Shown: positions 25,662-34,722, numbered from the stretch's first letter. The stretch is DNA of 64,000 nt from Sphingomonas sp. ATCC 31555 (GCF_000282895.1 NZ_ALBQ01000011.1:248001-312000), one strand, 5' to 3'. Notes: generated by a model from the sequence alone, not told the origin. Numbers and translations: made by a program.

Positions 25662-26859
25662 CGGCGGCAGCGGCGGCGGCCGCACCTCCGGCGACAGCGA
25701 TCTCGGCGCCGATGGTACGGGAGGCCTGCCGATAGCTTGGCTGCCGGAGGACGGCTTCCAACGCGAGGGCCAATTCGCCGACGCTCAGCCCGCGCGGGGA
25801 CAGGACGCGCCCTGCGCCGATATGCGCCAGCCGGGCAGCGGTTGCGGGCTGTTCGAAGCCGATCGGCAGCGCCACGATCGGTACGCCCGCGGCGAGCGCA
25901 TCGAGCACCGAGTTGAAGCCGCCGTGGAGCACCGCGGCGGCACACTGCCGCAGTACCGCCGCCTGCGGCCAGAAGGCACGCACCAACGGATCGCCGGGCA
26001 GTGCGTTTTCTTCCATTGGCGAAAGGCCGCCACCATGGCCGATCACGGCTCTTGCGCCGATCGCCGCACAAGCCCGTGCCATGGTGACGAAGAGCTCCCG
26101 GCGAGCCCCCTGTATCGTGCCGAGCGAGCAGAAGACTAAAGGGCGGCCGTCGTGCGGCAAGTGCAGGGGCTCTGTTTCGGCGGCGCGCCAGGGGGACCCG
26201 TAGTGAAACTCCGGCGGCAGGCGCCGGCGGGGGAAATCCAGTCCCCGCGGGCACTGCGCGACCTGAACCCGTGGTCGCGGGCAACTCGCCGGGAGGTTCC
26301 ATTCGCGACGACGGGCATCGATCACACGCTGGACGGGCCGCATCAGCCAATCGGTGATCGCATAGCCGGATCGGTTCCTGAACCTGCCCAGCGCATCGGG
26401 GCGGTACCGCCAGCCGACGAAGGGCGGCGGCACATCGGCTTCGCCCAGGAGCGGCAGGCCGGTCACGGCAATGGCATAAGGAAGCTTGAGCCTGGCGGCG
26501 ATCAGCGGACCGGCGGGTTCCACCGCATCCGCGAGGATCGCGGTGGCGCCGATCCGATCCAGCACCCCGGGCGCTTCCGCCAGCAGCCTGTCCGTCATCG
26601 CCGCGGTCGCACCGATCATGCGTCTGAGGCGCGTGGGGCCGTTCGGCTCCACGAGGGTGGCGAGATACGCCTCCAGCACCTGCTCCGTTCCGCCCGGCAA
26701 GGGCGTAAACCCGATATCAGGCGTGGTAATGAACCGCCGCGCTGCGTCCAGATGTACCAGCGATATCCGCCAGCCGCGACCGACCAGGGCGCTGGCCAGT
26801 ACCTGCACCGGGTTCAGATGACCCGGCAGCGGAGCGGTGAGGATAGCGAGATGTCCCAT
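25633..26859 (-). CDS. crtX: carotenoid glycosyltransferase CrtX (GT1 family)
   Basis: The 408-residue protein has the two-domain GT-B build. The N-terminal HLAILTAPLPGHLNPVQVLA is the acceptor-side Gly/His loop. The C-terminal nucleotide-sugar motif reads LRQCAAAVLHGGFNSVLDALAAGVPIVALPIGFEQPATAARL. This is the zeaxanthin glucosyltransferase type, which glycosylates hydroxylated carotenoids such as zeaxanthin or nostoxanthin derivatives. Pairing with CrtW in a tail-to-tail overlap supports a pigment role. ATG 26859 is chosen because upstream in-frame residues are not conserved. Confidence 0.88.
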   Translation of the reverse strand: MGHLAILTAPLPGHLNPVQVLASALVGRGWRISLVHLDAARRFITTPDIGFTPLPGGTEQVLEAYLATLVEPNGPTRLRRMIGATAAMTDRLLAEAPGVLDRIGATAILADAVEPAGPLIAARLKLPYAIAVTGLPLLGEADVPPPFVGWRYRPDALGRFRNRSGYAITDWLMRPVQRVIDARRREWNLPASCPRPRVQVAQCPRGLDFPRRRLPPEFHYGSPWRAAETEPLHLPHDGRPLVFCSLGTIQGARRELFVTMARACAAIGARAVIGHGGGLSPMEENALPGDPLVRAFWPQAAVLRQCAAAVLHGGFNSVLDALAAGVPIVALPIGFEQPATAARLAHIGAGRVLSPRGLSVGELALALEAVLRQPSYRQASRTIGAEIAVAGGAAAAAAAVNAALAAPA

Positions 26860-27252
26860 CGATGCTCGATCGCCTGTGTGAAGCGGAATTTCCACCAACG
26901 TTGTCCGGCATCATCCGTGCCTCGCCAACGCTCGGGTTACGCAAAGGCGAGGAACGCGAGGCTGGCTGGGGTCGATCGCCGCGACGACACCTTCGTCGAC
27001 CAGGAATGCTGTGGCTAGAGTCGGAAGGGTCCGGTTGCCAGAGCGGCTGACGGATGTCGCGGCCGAGATGCGATTCCGGATCCGGCAGGGAGCGCCGACC
27101 CTGAAGGCCATTTTGGCCGCGACGCGCGGCAGCGAGGCGAGGAGATGTGAGGGCATGGGCGCATGCATCGTGCGCTTCACCGCGGCGATGACGAGCGCAC
27201 CGCTTCAGCCAGACGCGCCCAGCATGCACCGGTGATGCTGCACCGTCGAGCT
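26860..27252. other. gap between crtX and cphB
   Basis: Short frames are open on both strands, but none has a recognisable product. A minus-strand frame (26911-27180) has high third-position GC in its first half only. I cannot support a gene. The crtX promoter should lie at its left end. Confidence 0.4.
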
Positions 27253-28053
27253 TCAGCCCTTCCGCAGTGCCGGGCGGCGTTCGTCCAGATCGAAGCCGTC
27301 CCCATCGCTGAGAACGTGCAGCCGCACATCGTGCATCGATAGCGTGCGCTCCGGGCTGGCTTCGGCGATGTTGGAATGCGTTACGCCCGACCCATCGACG
27401 ATGTAGACCGCGCCCGCGCCGATCACCCGGAAGCAGCAGCCCTCCAGCACGATCGCGGTATTCTCGTCGATGCCGATGCCCAGCACCCGCGGGTTCTGCG
27501 CCACCGCGCCGAGCAACCGCCCGATCCGCCCGCGCTCGGCGAAGTGCTGGTCGATGATCACGTCGCGCACCAGCCCCAGCCCGGGCGCCATGTGCAGATC
27601 GCCGATGCGGTGCGATTCCGAGCTGGAGCCCTTTACCAGCATCGTTTCGCTCATCACCGAGGCGCCCGCGGACGTCCCCGCCACCACGCCGCCCCGCTGG
27701 TGAATGTCGCGCACCATCCGTTCCACCGGCGTGTCGCCGATCTGGCTGGAGATGCGCAGCTGGTCGCCGCCGGTGAAGAAGATGCCGGCGGCGCCTTCGA
27801 GCACCGACTGCATTTGCTGCTCCAGCGTGTCGCCGCGCTCGTGCACATACAGCTCGACGAGATGGTCGACGCCCAGCGCACCGAACGCTTTTTGATAGGC
27901 GTCGAAATAGCCTTCGGGCTTGTGGCTGGCGACGGTGGCGATCACCAGTTTGCCCTGCTTCACGCGCGCGGCGACTTCCTTAAGGATGGCCTTGTCGCCT
28001 TCCTTGTCCTCGTGGCCGCCGATGATGATCAGCGGTCCGCCCCGTTCAGCCAT
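27253..28053 (-). CDS. cphB: cyanophycinase (S51 serine exopeptidase)
   Basis: The 266-residue enzyme cuts cyanophycin to beta-Asp-Arg dipeptides. The nucleophile lies in GVVAGTSAGASVMSE. FFTGGDQLRI and GLGLVRDVIIDQHFAERGRIGRLL are family landmarks, with the last holding a conserved His. The length fits intracellular cyanophycinases, and there is no signal peptide. Its ATG overlaps the end of iaaA by eight bases, so it is the last gene of the cphA-iaaA-cphB operon. It gives the cell the first step of mobilising its stored polymer. Confidence 0.95.
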   Translation of the reverse strand: MAERGGPLIIIGGHEDKEGDKAILKEVAARVKQGKLVIATVASHKPEGYFDAYQKAFGALGVDHLVELYVHERGDTLEQQMQSVLEGAAGIFFTGGDQLRISSQIGDTPVERMVRDIHQRGGVVAGTSAGASVMSETMLVKGSSSESHRIGDLHMAPGLGLVRDVIIDQHFAERGRIGRLLGAVAQNPRVLGIGIDENTAIVLEGCCFRVIGAGAVYIVDGSGVTHSNIAEASPERTLSMHDVRLHVLSDGDGFDLDERRPALRKG

Positions 28054-28942
28054 GCAGGATATCCTTCAATTCATCGCGGTGAACGGCAGCACGCGGAGCA
28101 TCGAGCTCGCTGGAATGCAGTGCCAGCGCGAAGTGATCGCTGTTGTGCGCAATGCCGAAGGCGCCGGATCGGTCCACCACGATCGCGCCCGCCTCGCCGC
28201 CGACCCTGCCGAGCCGAGCGATCGCGTGTTCGGCCGCCTCGTGTGCGGTGCCGCCTGTCTCCAAGGCGTGCATCACGTGCGCCGCGAGCATCGTCCGCAG
28301 GATCGCTTCGCCGTCGCCCGAAAAGGCGCAGCCGCCCAGCGTATCGTCCGCATAGAGCCCGGCGCCAGGGACGGGAGAGTCGCCGATCCGGCCGGGGTGC
28401 TTGCCCGGTAGTCCGCCGGTGGATGTGGCAGCCGCGATCGCGCCCGTGGCGTCGATCGCCACGCAGCCCACCGTATCATGTGCCTTGCTGTTCTCCGAGG
28501 CGAGCGTTTCGCGGGACAGCATCGTCTCGGGCTCGACCAGCGCGATGCCGTGCGCCGCCGCGAACCGCTCCGCGCCTTCGCCGGCGAGCAGCACGGGCTG
28601 GTCCGGCAGCATCGCGCGCGCGACGCCGATCGGATTGCGCACGCGCCGCACCCCCGCGACACCCCCGATCGCGAGGCTGGAACCCTCCATCATCGCGGCG
28701 TCCATCTCGACCGTGCCGTCGCTCGTCCGTACGGAGCCGAAGCCCGCGTTGAACACCGGATCGTCCTCCAGCACCCGAACCGCCGCTTCGGCCGCCGCCA
28801 CCGCGCTGCCGCCGACGCGCAGCACGTCTGCGCCCGCCCTGCCGGCGGCGGCGCAGCCTTTGCGGTTGCGATCATGGAGCGCCGGATCGATGGTCTTGGC
28901 GCCACCATGAACGATGATCGCCCACCGGGCTGCTTCAGACAT
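28046..28942 (-). CDS. iaaA: isoaspartyl dipeptidase / plant-type L-asparaginase (Ntn-hydrolase)
   Basis: The 298-residue protein belongs to the Thr-nucleophile Ntn-hydrolases that self-cleave into two subunits. The cleavage and catalytic site is HDTVGCVAID, with the Thr after Asp becoming the new N-terminus. WAIIVHGGAKTI opens the protein and GGLPGKHPGRIGDSPVPGAGLYADD follows as substrate loop. Within a cyanophycin operon its probable job is hydrolysis of beta-Asp-Arg dipeptides to aspartate and arginine. It overlaps both cphA and cphB by eight bases. Confidence 0.94.
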   Translation of the reverse strand: MSEAARWAIIVHGGAKTIDPALHDRNRKGCAAAGRAGADVLRVGGSAVAAAEAAVRVLEDDPVFNAGFGSVRTSDGTVEMDAAMMEGSSLAIGGVAGVRRVRNPIGVARAMLPDQPVLLAGEGAERFAAAHGIALVEPETMLSRETLASENSKAHDTVGCVAIDATGAIAAATSTGGLPGKHPGRIGDSPVPGAGLYADDTLGGCAFSGDGEAILRTMLAAHVMHALETGGTAHEAAEHAIARLGRVGGEAGAIVVDRSGAFGIAHNSDHFALALHSSELDAPRAAVHRDELKDILHG

Positions 28943-31697
28943 GCAGCGTCTCCCGAACTGTCGCTTCGGGCTCGAAGGCGAGGATTCGATCCCACACCGC
29001 CTGGATCGCACTGGGCATGATCACCAGCAGGTCGCCCGGGCGGCCAAGCTGAAGCACCATGTTCACCGCGTCCATCTCGTCGACGATGCGGTGGACCTTC
29101 TCCGGCTGCACCCCTGCCTGCATCGCGCCTTCGGACATCAGCCCGTTGGTCTCGCCGCGCGGGCGTCCCCGGCCGTCGGGCGCCTCGCGGAAAACGATCT
29201 CGTCGAAAAGAGCGCCGGCGAGCTGGCCCATCTCGACAATGTCGCAGTCGCGCCGGTCACCGGGGATGCTGACCATGCCGATCACGCGGCGGTAGCGCGG
29301 GCGCATCTGTTCGATCACTTGCCCCAGCGCGCGCAGGCCTGCGGGGTTGTGCGCGTAATCGAGAATGTAGCGCATCCCGTGTGCGTCATGGATGTTGAGG
29401 CGTCCCGGCGAGTCCTCGAACGAGACGCTGAAGGCGTGAAGCCCCTCGCGGATCGCATCCAACGGCACGCGCTGCGCAACGCACATCGCCACCGCGGCGA
29501 GCGCATTGGCGATGTTGAATTCGGCGATCCCGCCCAAGGTGGCGGGGATGTCGGCGGCGGGCATCAGTTCAATCCGCTCGCCGTCGCGGTGGATCGCGAT
29601 GCACCCGCCATAGCTGTCGGGTTCGCGCACCACCGCCATGCCGCCCGCCGCGATGTGGCGACGCAGCTGATCGGAAAGGTCACTGCCGCCAGACAGCGAG
29701 AACCACACGATCGTGCCGCGTGCGTGCCGGGCGATGCGGTGGCACATCGGATCGTCGGCATTGAGCACCGAATGTCCACGCCGTGCCACGCTTTCCACCA
29801 CCACGCCCTTCAGTGCGGCCAGTTCTTCGACGGTGTCGATACCCTTCAGCCCCAGATGATCAGCGGTGACGTTCAGCACCACGCCGACATCGGCGGCGTC
29901 ATAGCCCAGCCCCTCGCGCAGGATCCCGCCGCGTGCGGTTTCCAGCACCGCCACGTCGACCGCGGCATTGCGCAGCACCGCGCGCGCGCTCTTCGGTCCG
30001 CTGGCATCGGCCTCCACCATCAGATGGCCGTTGAAGTAGATGCCGCTGGTAGACGTCATGCCGACATTCTTGCCCGACTGGCACAGGATGCGGGACACCA
30101 TCCTGGCAGTGGTCGACTTGCCGTTCGTACCGGTGATCGCGAAGATCGGTATGCGGCTGCGCGATCCGCGCGGAAACAGCATGTCGATGACCGGGGTCGC
30201 CACGTCGCGCGGGGTGCCGCTCGAGGGCTCCAGATGCATGCGGAAGCCGGGCGCGGCATTCACCTCGACGATCCCGCCACCGGTCTCGCGCACCGGGCGC
30301 CGAATGTCCGGCGAGAGAAAGTCGATCCCGCAAACGTCGAGGCCGACGACCGCCGCCGCCTGCTCGGCGATCGCGCGATTGGCGGGGTGAATCACGTCCG
30401 TCCGGTCGACTGCGGTACCGCCGGTGGAGAGATTGGCGGTGTCGCGCAGGATCACCTGCTCGCCCGCCATCGGAATGGTCGCGGGGGTGCGGCCGGCCTT
30501 TGCCAGCAGCGCCAGCATCGCTTCGTCGATCACGATCCGGGTCAGCACATTCTCGTGCCCCGTGCCGCGGCGCGGATCCTGGTTGAGATCGTCGATCAGC
30601 TGCGCGATCGAATGGAAGCCGTCGCCGATCACCTGCGCCGGCACGCGCTCGGCGACGGCGACGACCTTGCCGTTCACTACCAGGATGCGATGATCGTTGC
30701 CCGGCACCTGCTGTTCGACGATCACCCGGCGGCTATGTTGCGCGGCCAGTCCGAAGGCGGTGCGCACCGCGTCTTCCTCCATGATGCCGGTGGTGACGCC
30801 GCGGCCGTGATTGCCGTCCAGCGGCTTTATCACCACCGGCCATTTCAGCCGCTTCGCCTCCTCCAGCGCTTCTTCCCAGCGCCGAACCACCACGCCGCGA
30901 GGCACGGGCAGCCCGGCCTCGGCCAGCAACTGCTTGGTCATTGCCTTGTTGCCCGCGATGTCGACCGCGATCTGCGCGGTATCGCCGGTGATGCTAGCGC
31001 GGATGCGCTTCTGGCGGCTGCCATAGCCGAACTGGATCAGGCTCTGCTCGTTGAGCCGCGTGACCGGGATGCCGCGTCGTTCTGCCGCCTCTACTAGCGC
31101 ACGCGTGGTAGGGCCTAGGGCATTCGCCTTGAGGATCGCCTGCAGCGGAGCGACGATCGCGCGCACGTCCTGTGGGGAATCCAGCGGCGCGGTGCCGAGC
31201 AGGCGCAGCCCCTCCACCTTGCGCAGCGGCTGGGGCAGCAGGTCTGCCACGAGCCGGATCGCGGCCAGGCCGGCGGCGAGCCCCAGCGCTTCGTCGCGAT
31301 AGGCATAGAGGATATTGTACACGCCCGGCCGATCCTTCACCGACCGCGTCTTGCCGCGGGTGACCCGCGAGCCGGCGAGTGTCTGCAGCTCGAGCGCGAC
31401 ATGCTCGATGATGTGGCCCATCCAGGTGCCTTCGCGCAGCCGATCGACGAAGCCGCCCGGACGCTGATAGCTGCAGCCATGGATGCCAAGCCCGGGGAGC
31501 AGCGCGAGCAGCGCGTCCGCAAAGCCGAGCAGCCTGTTGCTCGGCCACTGCTCCAGGTCGCGCAGATCCACCTGGATGCGGATCATCGGCCGCGTGCTGT
31601 AGAGATGGGGACCGCGATAGACGCTGCGCTCCTGCACCCGCATTCCGTTCGCCGTCGCCGGGCGCGCAAAATCGGCCGGCTGCACCAACGCTGTCAT
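28935..31697 (-). CDS. cphA: cyanophycin synthetase
   Basis: A 920-residue enzyme that polymerises Asp and Arg into multi-L-arginyl-poly-L-aspartate using ATP. An N-terminal domain of about 200 residues (with RPGVYNILYAYRDE) precedes an ATP-grasp domain (WPVVIKPLDGNHGRGVTTG) that adds Asp. The Mur-ligase-like domain has its P-loop [13 protein letters not shown] at about residue 519 and adds Arg. Size and order match CphA1. ATG 31697 follows an AGAGGG site. The operon continues with iaaA and cphB. Regulation is suggested by an EcfG-type promoter and a perfect FNR-type box just upstream. Confidence 0.96.
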   Translation of the reverse strand: MTALVQPADFARPATANGMRVQERSVYRGPHLYSTRPMIRIQVDLRDLEQWPSNRLLGFADALLALLPGLGIHGCSYQRPGGFVDRLREGTWMGHIIEHVALELQTLAGSRVTRGKTRSVKDRPGVYNILYAYRDEALGLAAGLAAIRLVADLLPQPLRKVEGLRLLGTAPLDSPQDVRAIVAPLQAILKANALGPTTRALVEAAERRGIPVTRLNEQSLIQFGYGSRQKRIRASITGDTAQIAVDIAGNKAMTKQLLAEAGLPVPRGVVVRRWEEALEEAKRLKWPVVIKPLDGNHGRGVTTGIMEEDAVRTAFGLAAQHSRRVIVEQQVPGNDHRILVVNGKVVAVAERVPAQVIGDGFHSIAQLIDDLNQDPRRGTGHENVLTRIVIDEAMLALLAKAGRTPATIPMAGEQVILRDTANLSTGGTAVDRTDVIHPANRAIAEQAAAVVGLDVCGIDFLSPDIRRPVRETGGGIVEVNAAPGFRMHLEPSSGTPRDVATPVIDMLFPRGSRSRIPIFAITGTNGKSTTARMVSRILCQSGKNVGMTSTSGIYFNGHLMVEADASGPKSARAVLRNAAVDVAVLETARGGILREGLGYDAADVGVVLNVTADHLGLKGIDTVEELAALKGVVVESVARRGHSVLNADDPMCHRIARHARGTIVWFSLSGGSDLSDQLRRHIAAGGMAVVREPDSYGGCIAIHRDGERIELMPAADIPATLGGIAEFNIANALAAVAMCVAQRVPLDAIREGLHAFSVSFEDSPGRLNIHDAHGMRYILDYAHNPAGLRALGQVIEQMRPRYRRVIGMVSIPGDRRDCDIVEMGQLAGALFDEIVFREAPDGRGRPRGETNGLMSEGAMQAGVQPEKVHRIVDEMDAVNMVLQLGRPGDLLVIMPSAIQAVWDRILAFEPEATVRETLHV

Positions 31698-31744
31698 GGT
31701 TACCCTCTGGAAGCGGCACCGAGGACCGGTGCCTGAACCCGTAA

Positions 31745-31770
31745 AACGGCGCAGCCGGCATCCGCGTTCC
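31745..31770 (-). promoter_or_regulatory. EcfG-type general-stress promoter of the cyanophycin operon
   Basis: On the minus strand GGAAC (31770-31766) and CGTT (31748-31745) are separated by 17 bases, a perfect match to the EcfG consensus. Transcription would begin near 31738, about 41 nucleotides before the cphA ATG. Confidence 0.68.
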
Positions 31771-31775
31771 GCCGT

Positions 31776-31789
31776 TTGATGCGGATCAA
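31776..31789. promoter_or_regulatory. perfect FNR/FixK-type box upstream of cphA
   Basis: TTGATGCGGATCAA fits TTGAT-N4-ATCAA without mismatch. Its centre lies about 44 bases upstream of the start of transcription predicted from the EcfG promoter, close to a class II activator position. Confidence 0.62.
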
Positions 31790-32003
31790 CGGTTTGAAAC
31801 GATGTGGATTATCCGGCGGCATTCGCGCTAGCGGCGCGGGGGCACGCCAAACAGCTTTGAGCGGATGGCCCTAGTTTTTCTCTTGAAGTCGCTCGCGCAA
31901 TGGTAATTGTCGGCCCTGACGATCCAGGGCTCTGGCGGTAGTGCGGCCAAGATTCCGATGTTCATCACCACGCAGATACACGCCCGGAGCAGGAGACAGC
32001 CTG

Positions 32004-33650
32004 ATGATTGCACGGTTCACGGCGCCCGCATTGCTGGCGACCATCATGGCAACGCCCGCGACGGCGCAGGCACCGGCGCGGTTCAGCGACTTCCGCTATG
32101 CGGGCCGCGCTGCGGAAACGGTGGCGCTTCGCGCCGGCGAATATCGCAACCCCATTCTTTCCGGCTATTATCCCGATCCATCGGTCACCCGCGTCGGCAG
32201 CGACCATTATCTCGTCCTGTCGTCCTTCGCCCATTATCCGGGACTGCCGATCTTTCATTCGAAGGACCTGGTGCACTGGACGCAGATCGCCAACGCAATC
32301 GACCGGCCGGGCCAGCTCGATTTCACCGGCATGCGCACGTCGCAGGCGGTGTTCGCACCGGACATCTCCTACCACCAAGGCACCTTCACCATCGTGAACA
32401 CCTGCGTGAGCTGCAACGGCAATTTCGTCATCACGGCGAAGGACCCGCGCGGCCCCTGGTCCGATCCGATCTGGCTGCCCTTCGAAGGCATCGATCCCTC
32501 GATCTACTGGGAAGGGGACAAGGCCTATATCGTCAACAACCGCGCACCCGATGAGCCGCCGCGCTACGATGGCCATCGTGCGATCTGGATCCAGGAGTAT
32601 GACTGGCGGGCCGGCAAGATGGTGGGTCCCAGCACGCAGCTCATCAACGGCGGCGTCGATATCGCCAAGAAGCCGGTGTGGATCGAAGGGCCGCACATCT
32701 TCAAGAAGGACGGGTGGTACTATCTCACCGCCGCCGAGGGCGGGACGAGCGTCAATCATTCGCAGGTGGCGTTTCGCTCGCGCACGCTGCGCGGGCCCTA
32801 TGTGCCCTTCGCCGGTAATCCGATCCTCACCCAGCGCGACCTAGATCCCGACCGGCCGCATCCGGTGACCTCCACCGGCCACGCCAAGCTGGTGCAGACG
32901 CAGAATGGCGATTGGTGGGCGACCTTCCTGGGGGTGCGCCCCTATGCCGACGATTTCTATAATGCCGGCCGCGAGACGTTCCTGCTGCCGGTCACCTGGG
33001 TGGATGGCTGGCCGATCATCCTGCCCGCGGGCAAGGCGGTGCCGCTCGTCGCCAAGGCGCCGGCACTTCCCCGACAGCCCAGGCCTGTGCTGCCGACCAG
33101 CGGCGACTTCAGCTATGTCGACCGCTTTGCCGGCAACCGGCTGTCGATGCAGTGGATCGGCATCCGCACCCCCAAGACACCCTTCTACAAGGTCGAAGGC
33201 GGCGAACTGGTGATCACCAAGGGCGGCCCTTTAGGGGATCTGCAGCAGGTGCCTGGATTTGTCGGTCGTCGCCAGCAGCACGCCAACGCCACCGTCAGCG
33301 TCACCGTTCGCTATGCGCCCGTCAAAGACGGCGATCGCGCCGGTCTGGCCGCGGTGCAGAGCGACCAGAACCATCTATTCTTCGGGCTGACCCGCGCCGG
33401 CGGCGTTCGGACGCTCGCGCTCTACACGCGCCAAAAAGGTGACGAGCAACTGGTCGCCGCGCGCCCGCTACCCGGCACTGCGCCGGTTACACTGACCCTG
33501 CGGATCACCGGCGGCACCATCGCGTTCGATTATGCGAGCGGACAGGCCAAGGGCACGCTGAAGCGCGACCTCGACGCGCGCTTCCTCAGCACGCACGAAG
33601 CAGGCGGATTCGTCGGCACCGTGATCGGCCCGATGGCCTGGACGCAGTGA
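32004..33650 (+). CDS. secreted glycoside hydrolase family 43 protein
   Basis: The 548-residue protein has a signal peptide (MIARFTAPALLATIMATPATAQA). The five-bladed propeller shows the GH43 triad: catalytic base Asp in SGYYPDPSV, pKa-modulating Asp in FEGIDPSIYW, and general acid Glu in VWIEGPHIF. The C-terminal 190 residues (from about FSYVDRFAGNRLS) form a beta-sandwich as in GH43 beta-xylosidases. Likely substrates are xylo- or arabino-oligosaccharides in the periplasm. ATG 32004 follows AGGAG. It stands alone, divergent from cphA. Confidence 0.92.
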   Translation: MIARFTAPALLATIMATPATAQAPARFSDFRYAGRAAETVALRAGEYRNPILSGYYPDPSVTRVGSDHYLVLSSFAHYPGLPIFHSKDLVHWTQIANAIDRPGQLDFTGMRTSQAVFAPDISYHQGTFTIVNTCVSCNGNFVITAKDPRGPWSDPIWLPFEGIDPSIYWEGDKAYIVNNRAPDEPPRYDGHRAIWIQEYDWRAGKMVGPSTQLINGGVDIAKKPVWIEGPHIFKKDGWYYLTAAEGGTSVNHSQVAFRSRTLRGPYVPFAGNPILTQRDLDPDRPHPVTSTGHAKLVQTQNGDWWATFLGVRPYADDFYNAGRETFLLPVTWVDGWPIILPAGKAVPLVAKAPALPRQPRPVLPTSGDFSYVDRFAGNRLSMQWIGIRTPKTPFYKVEGGELVITKGGPLGDLQQVPGFVGRRQQHANATVSVTVRYAPVKDGDRAGLAAVQSDQNHLFFGLTRAGGVRTLALYTRQKGDEQLVAARPLPGTAPVTLTLRITGGTIAFDYASGQAKGTLKRDLDARFLSTHEAGGFVGTVIGPMAWTQ

Positions 33651-33994
33651 TGCGGCAGGTGTCGCGCTGGCGCTCCGCCGGAATCATGACGTGCATATTG
33701 TCGCAGCCGGCTTCCCCCAGGATATCAACTCTTGGGACCATGACCCTAGGGCAATGCGCCGGAAGCGTTTGAGGCCCGCCGGTACGTGGGTACCCCTGCT
33801 GCAGGCGAGCGGCTGTGGCGGCTCTGCAGGCATTTCTCCTTGTAGATGCGAGCTTGTACCTCGAGCGAATGATCGCATCGCGTTGCAATCGAACATGCGA
33901 CCGGACCCTTCGTGCCGGCACATCGTTGAGAGCGGCGGTCCCGCCGGAGCAGGCTCGCCCCGGCACGAGTGTCCACACAAGCAGGAGATGCCGC
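33651..33994. other. intergenic region before the cupin gene
   Basis: No gene is supported. A short plus-strand phrase near 33660-33720 could be a decayed coding fragment, but I could not assign it. An AGGAG ribosome site for the cupin is at 33983-33987. Confidence 0.4.
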
Positions 33995-34366
33995 ATGGCC
34001 GTATTCAACAAGGACATCATCGACCTGGCGACGAAGAACAAGAACTTCCAGAAGGAAGTCTATTATGATGATAATTGCCAGGTGGTGCTGATGAGCATCG
34101 AACCCGGCGAGGACATCGGCGAGGAAACGCATGACGCCGATCAGACCACCTTCTTCGTGGCGGGCGAAGGCCAGGCGGTGGTCGACGGGAGCCGTACCAA
34201 GGTGACGCCCAACCACATGATCGTCATCCCGAAGGGCGCGAAGCACAACATTATCAACAAGGGCGACGAACCGCTGAAGCTGTTCACCGTCTACTCACCG
34301 CCCGCCGAGGAGCAGGGGATCAATCACAAGACCAAGGAAGAAGCCGAGGCCGCTGAAGAGGAATGA
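33995..34366 (+). CDS. small cupin-domain protein
   Basis: A 123-residue single cupin. The core reads LMSIEPGEDIGEETHDADQTTFFVAGEGQAVVDG, then MIVIPKGAKHNIINKGDEPLKLFTVYSPP. One His (THDADQ) and the later KHNI match metal-ligand positions, with Glu in EET, so a metal site is plausible. The C-terminus is highly acidic (EEAEAAEEE). Related proteins are widespread and uncharacterised. It is followed by a strong GC hairpin. Confidence 0.85.
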   Translation: MAVFNKDIIDLATKNKNFQKEVYYDDNCQVVLMSIEPGEDIGEETHDADQTTFFVAGEGQAVVDGSRTKVTPNHMIVIPKGAKHNIINKGDEPLKLFTVYSPPAEEQGINHKTKEEAEAAEEE

Positions 34367-34374
34367 CGTGACCT

Positions 34375-34401
34375 CCGCGGCGCGCCTGTCGCGCGCCGCG
34401 G
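34375..34401 (+). terminator. GC-rich hairpin after the cupin gene
   Basis: CCGCGGCGCGC (34375-34385) pairs perfectly with GCGCGCCGCGG (34391-34401) over 11 bp with a 5-base loop, nine bases after the cupin stop. No U-run follows, so termination would need another factor or the hairpin protects the 3' end. Confidence 0.55.
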
Positions 34402-34722
34402 CAGGACTGCGTCAACTGTCGTGCCGCTCGGCTTGTGCAAAGGTCACGCAGGGCCAGCGATTTCGCCACCACATCCTGCAGCGCTTCGACGACTGGGCAG
34501 CCCCTAGATGTCCGGACGCCTTGGATCCCAATTTCGAGGACAAAGGCATTGCCGAGCATCGCGATCGTTTTGGCGTGCTGGCAGTATGCCGGCGCCTCTC
34601 CGCGCAGCCGAGTAGTCATCATGCCTCGCAGAAGAGCCCGCTGAGCCCCCGGGATCGGGAAGATCCTCGGTAGACGGAGTTGCTCCGGCAAGCTTGGAAC
34701 GACAGCGGCAGGGCATGCCTAG
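34402..34722. other. intergenic sequence, possibly decayed genes
   Basis: Frames are open on both strands but have no recognisable product and only moderate third-position GC. Together with the receiver fragment just after it, this looks like eroded coding sequence. Confidence 0.35.

Larger units (their letters stand above)
31698..32003. other. divergent regulatory region between cphA and the GH43 gene
   Basis: About 306 bases without a gene. The cphA-proximal part carries the EcfG-type promoter and FNR-type box. An AGGAG site at 31990-31994 serves the GH43 gene. No promoter for the GH43 gene was recognised. Confidence 0.55.

Noticed and set aside
26911..27180. Minus-strand frame of 89 codons between crtX and cphB
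   Set aside because: High third-position GC holds only for the first half, no family resemblance, and no ribosome site.
28914..31097. Plus-strand open frame of 727 codons over cphA
   Set aside because: Antisense shadow of the cyanophycin synthetase gene; composition is His/Arg/Ala and no motif is seen.
31907..32003. N-terminal extensions of the GH43 gene
   Set aside because: ATG 32004 has AGGAG upstream and begins a proper signal peptide; the extended start would place a charged segment before it.
34320..34691. Minus-strand frame of 123 codons after the cupin gene
   Set aside because: Moderate third-position GC and overlap with the cupin 3' end and hairpin; no recognisable product.
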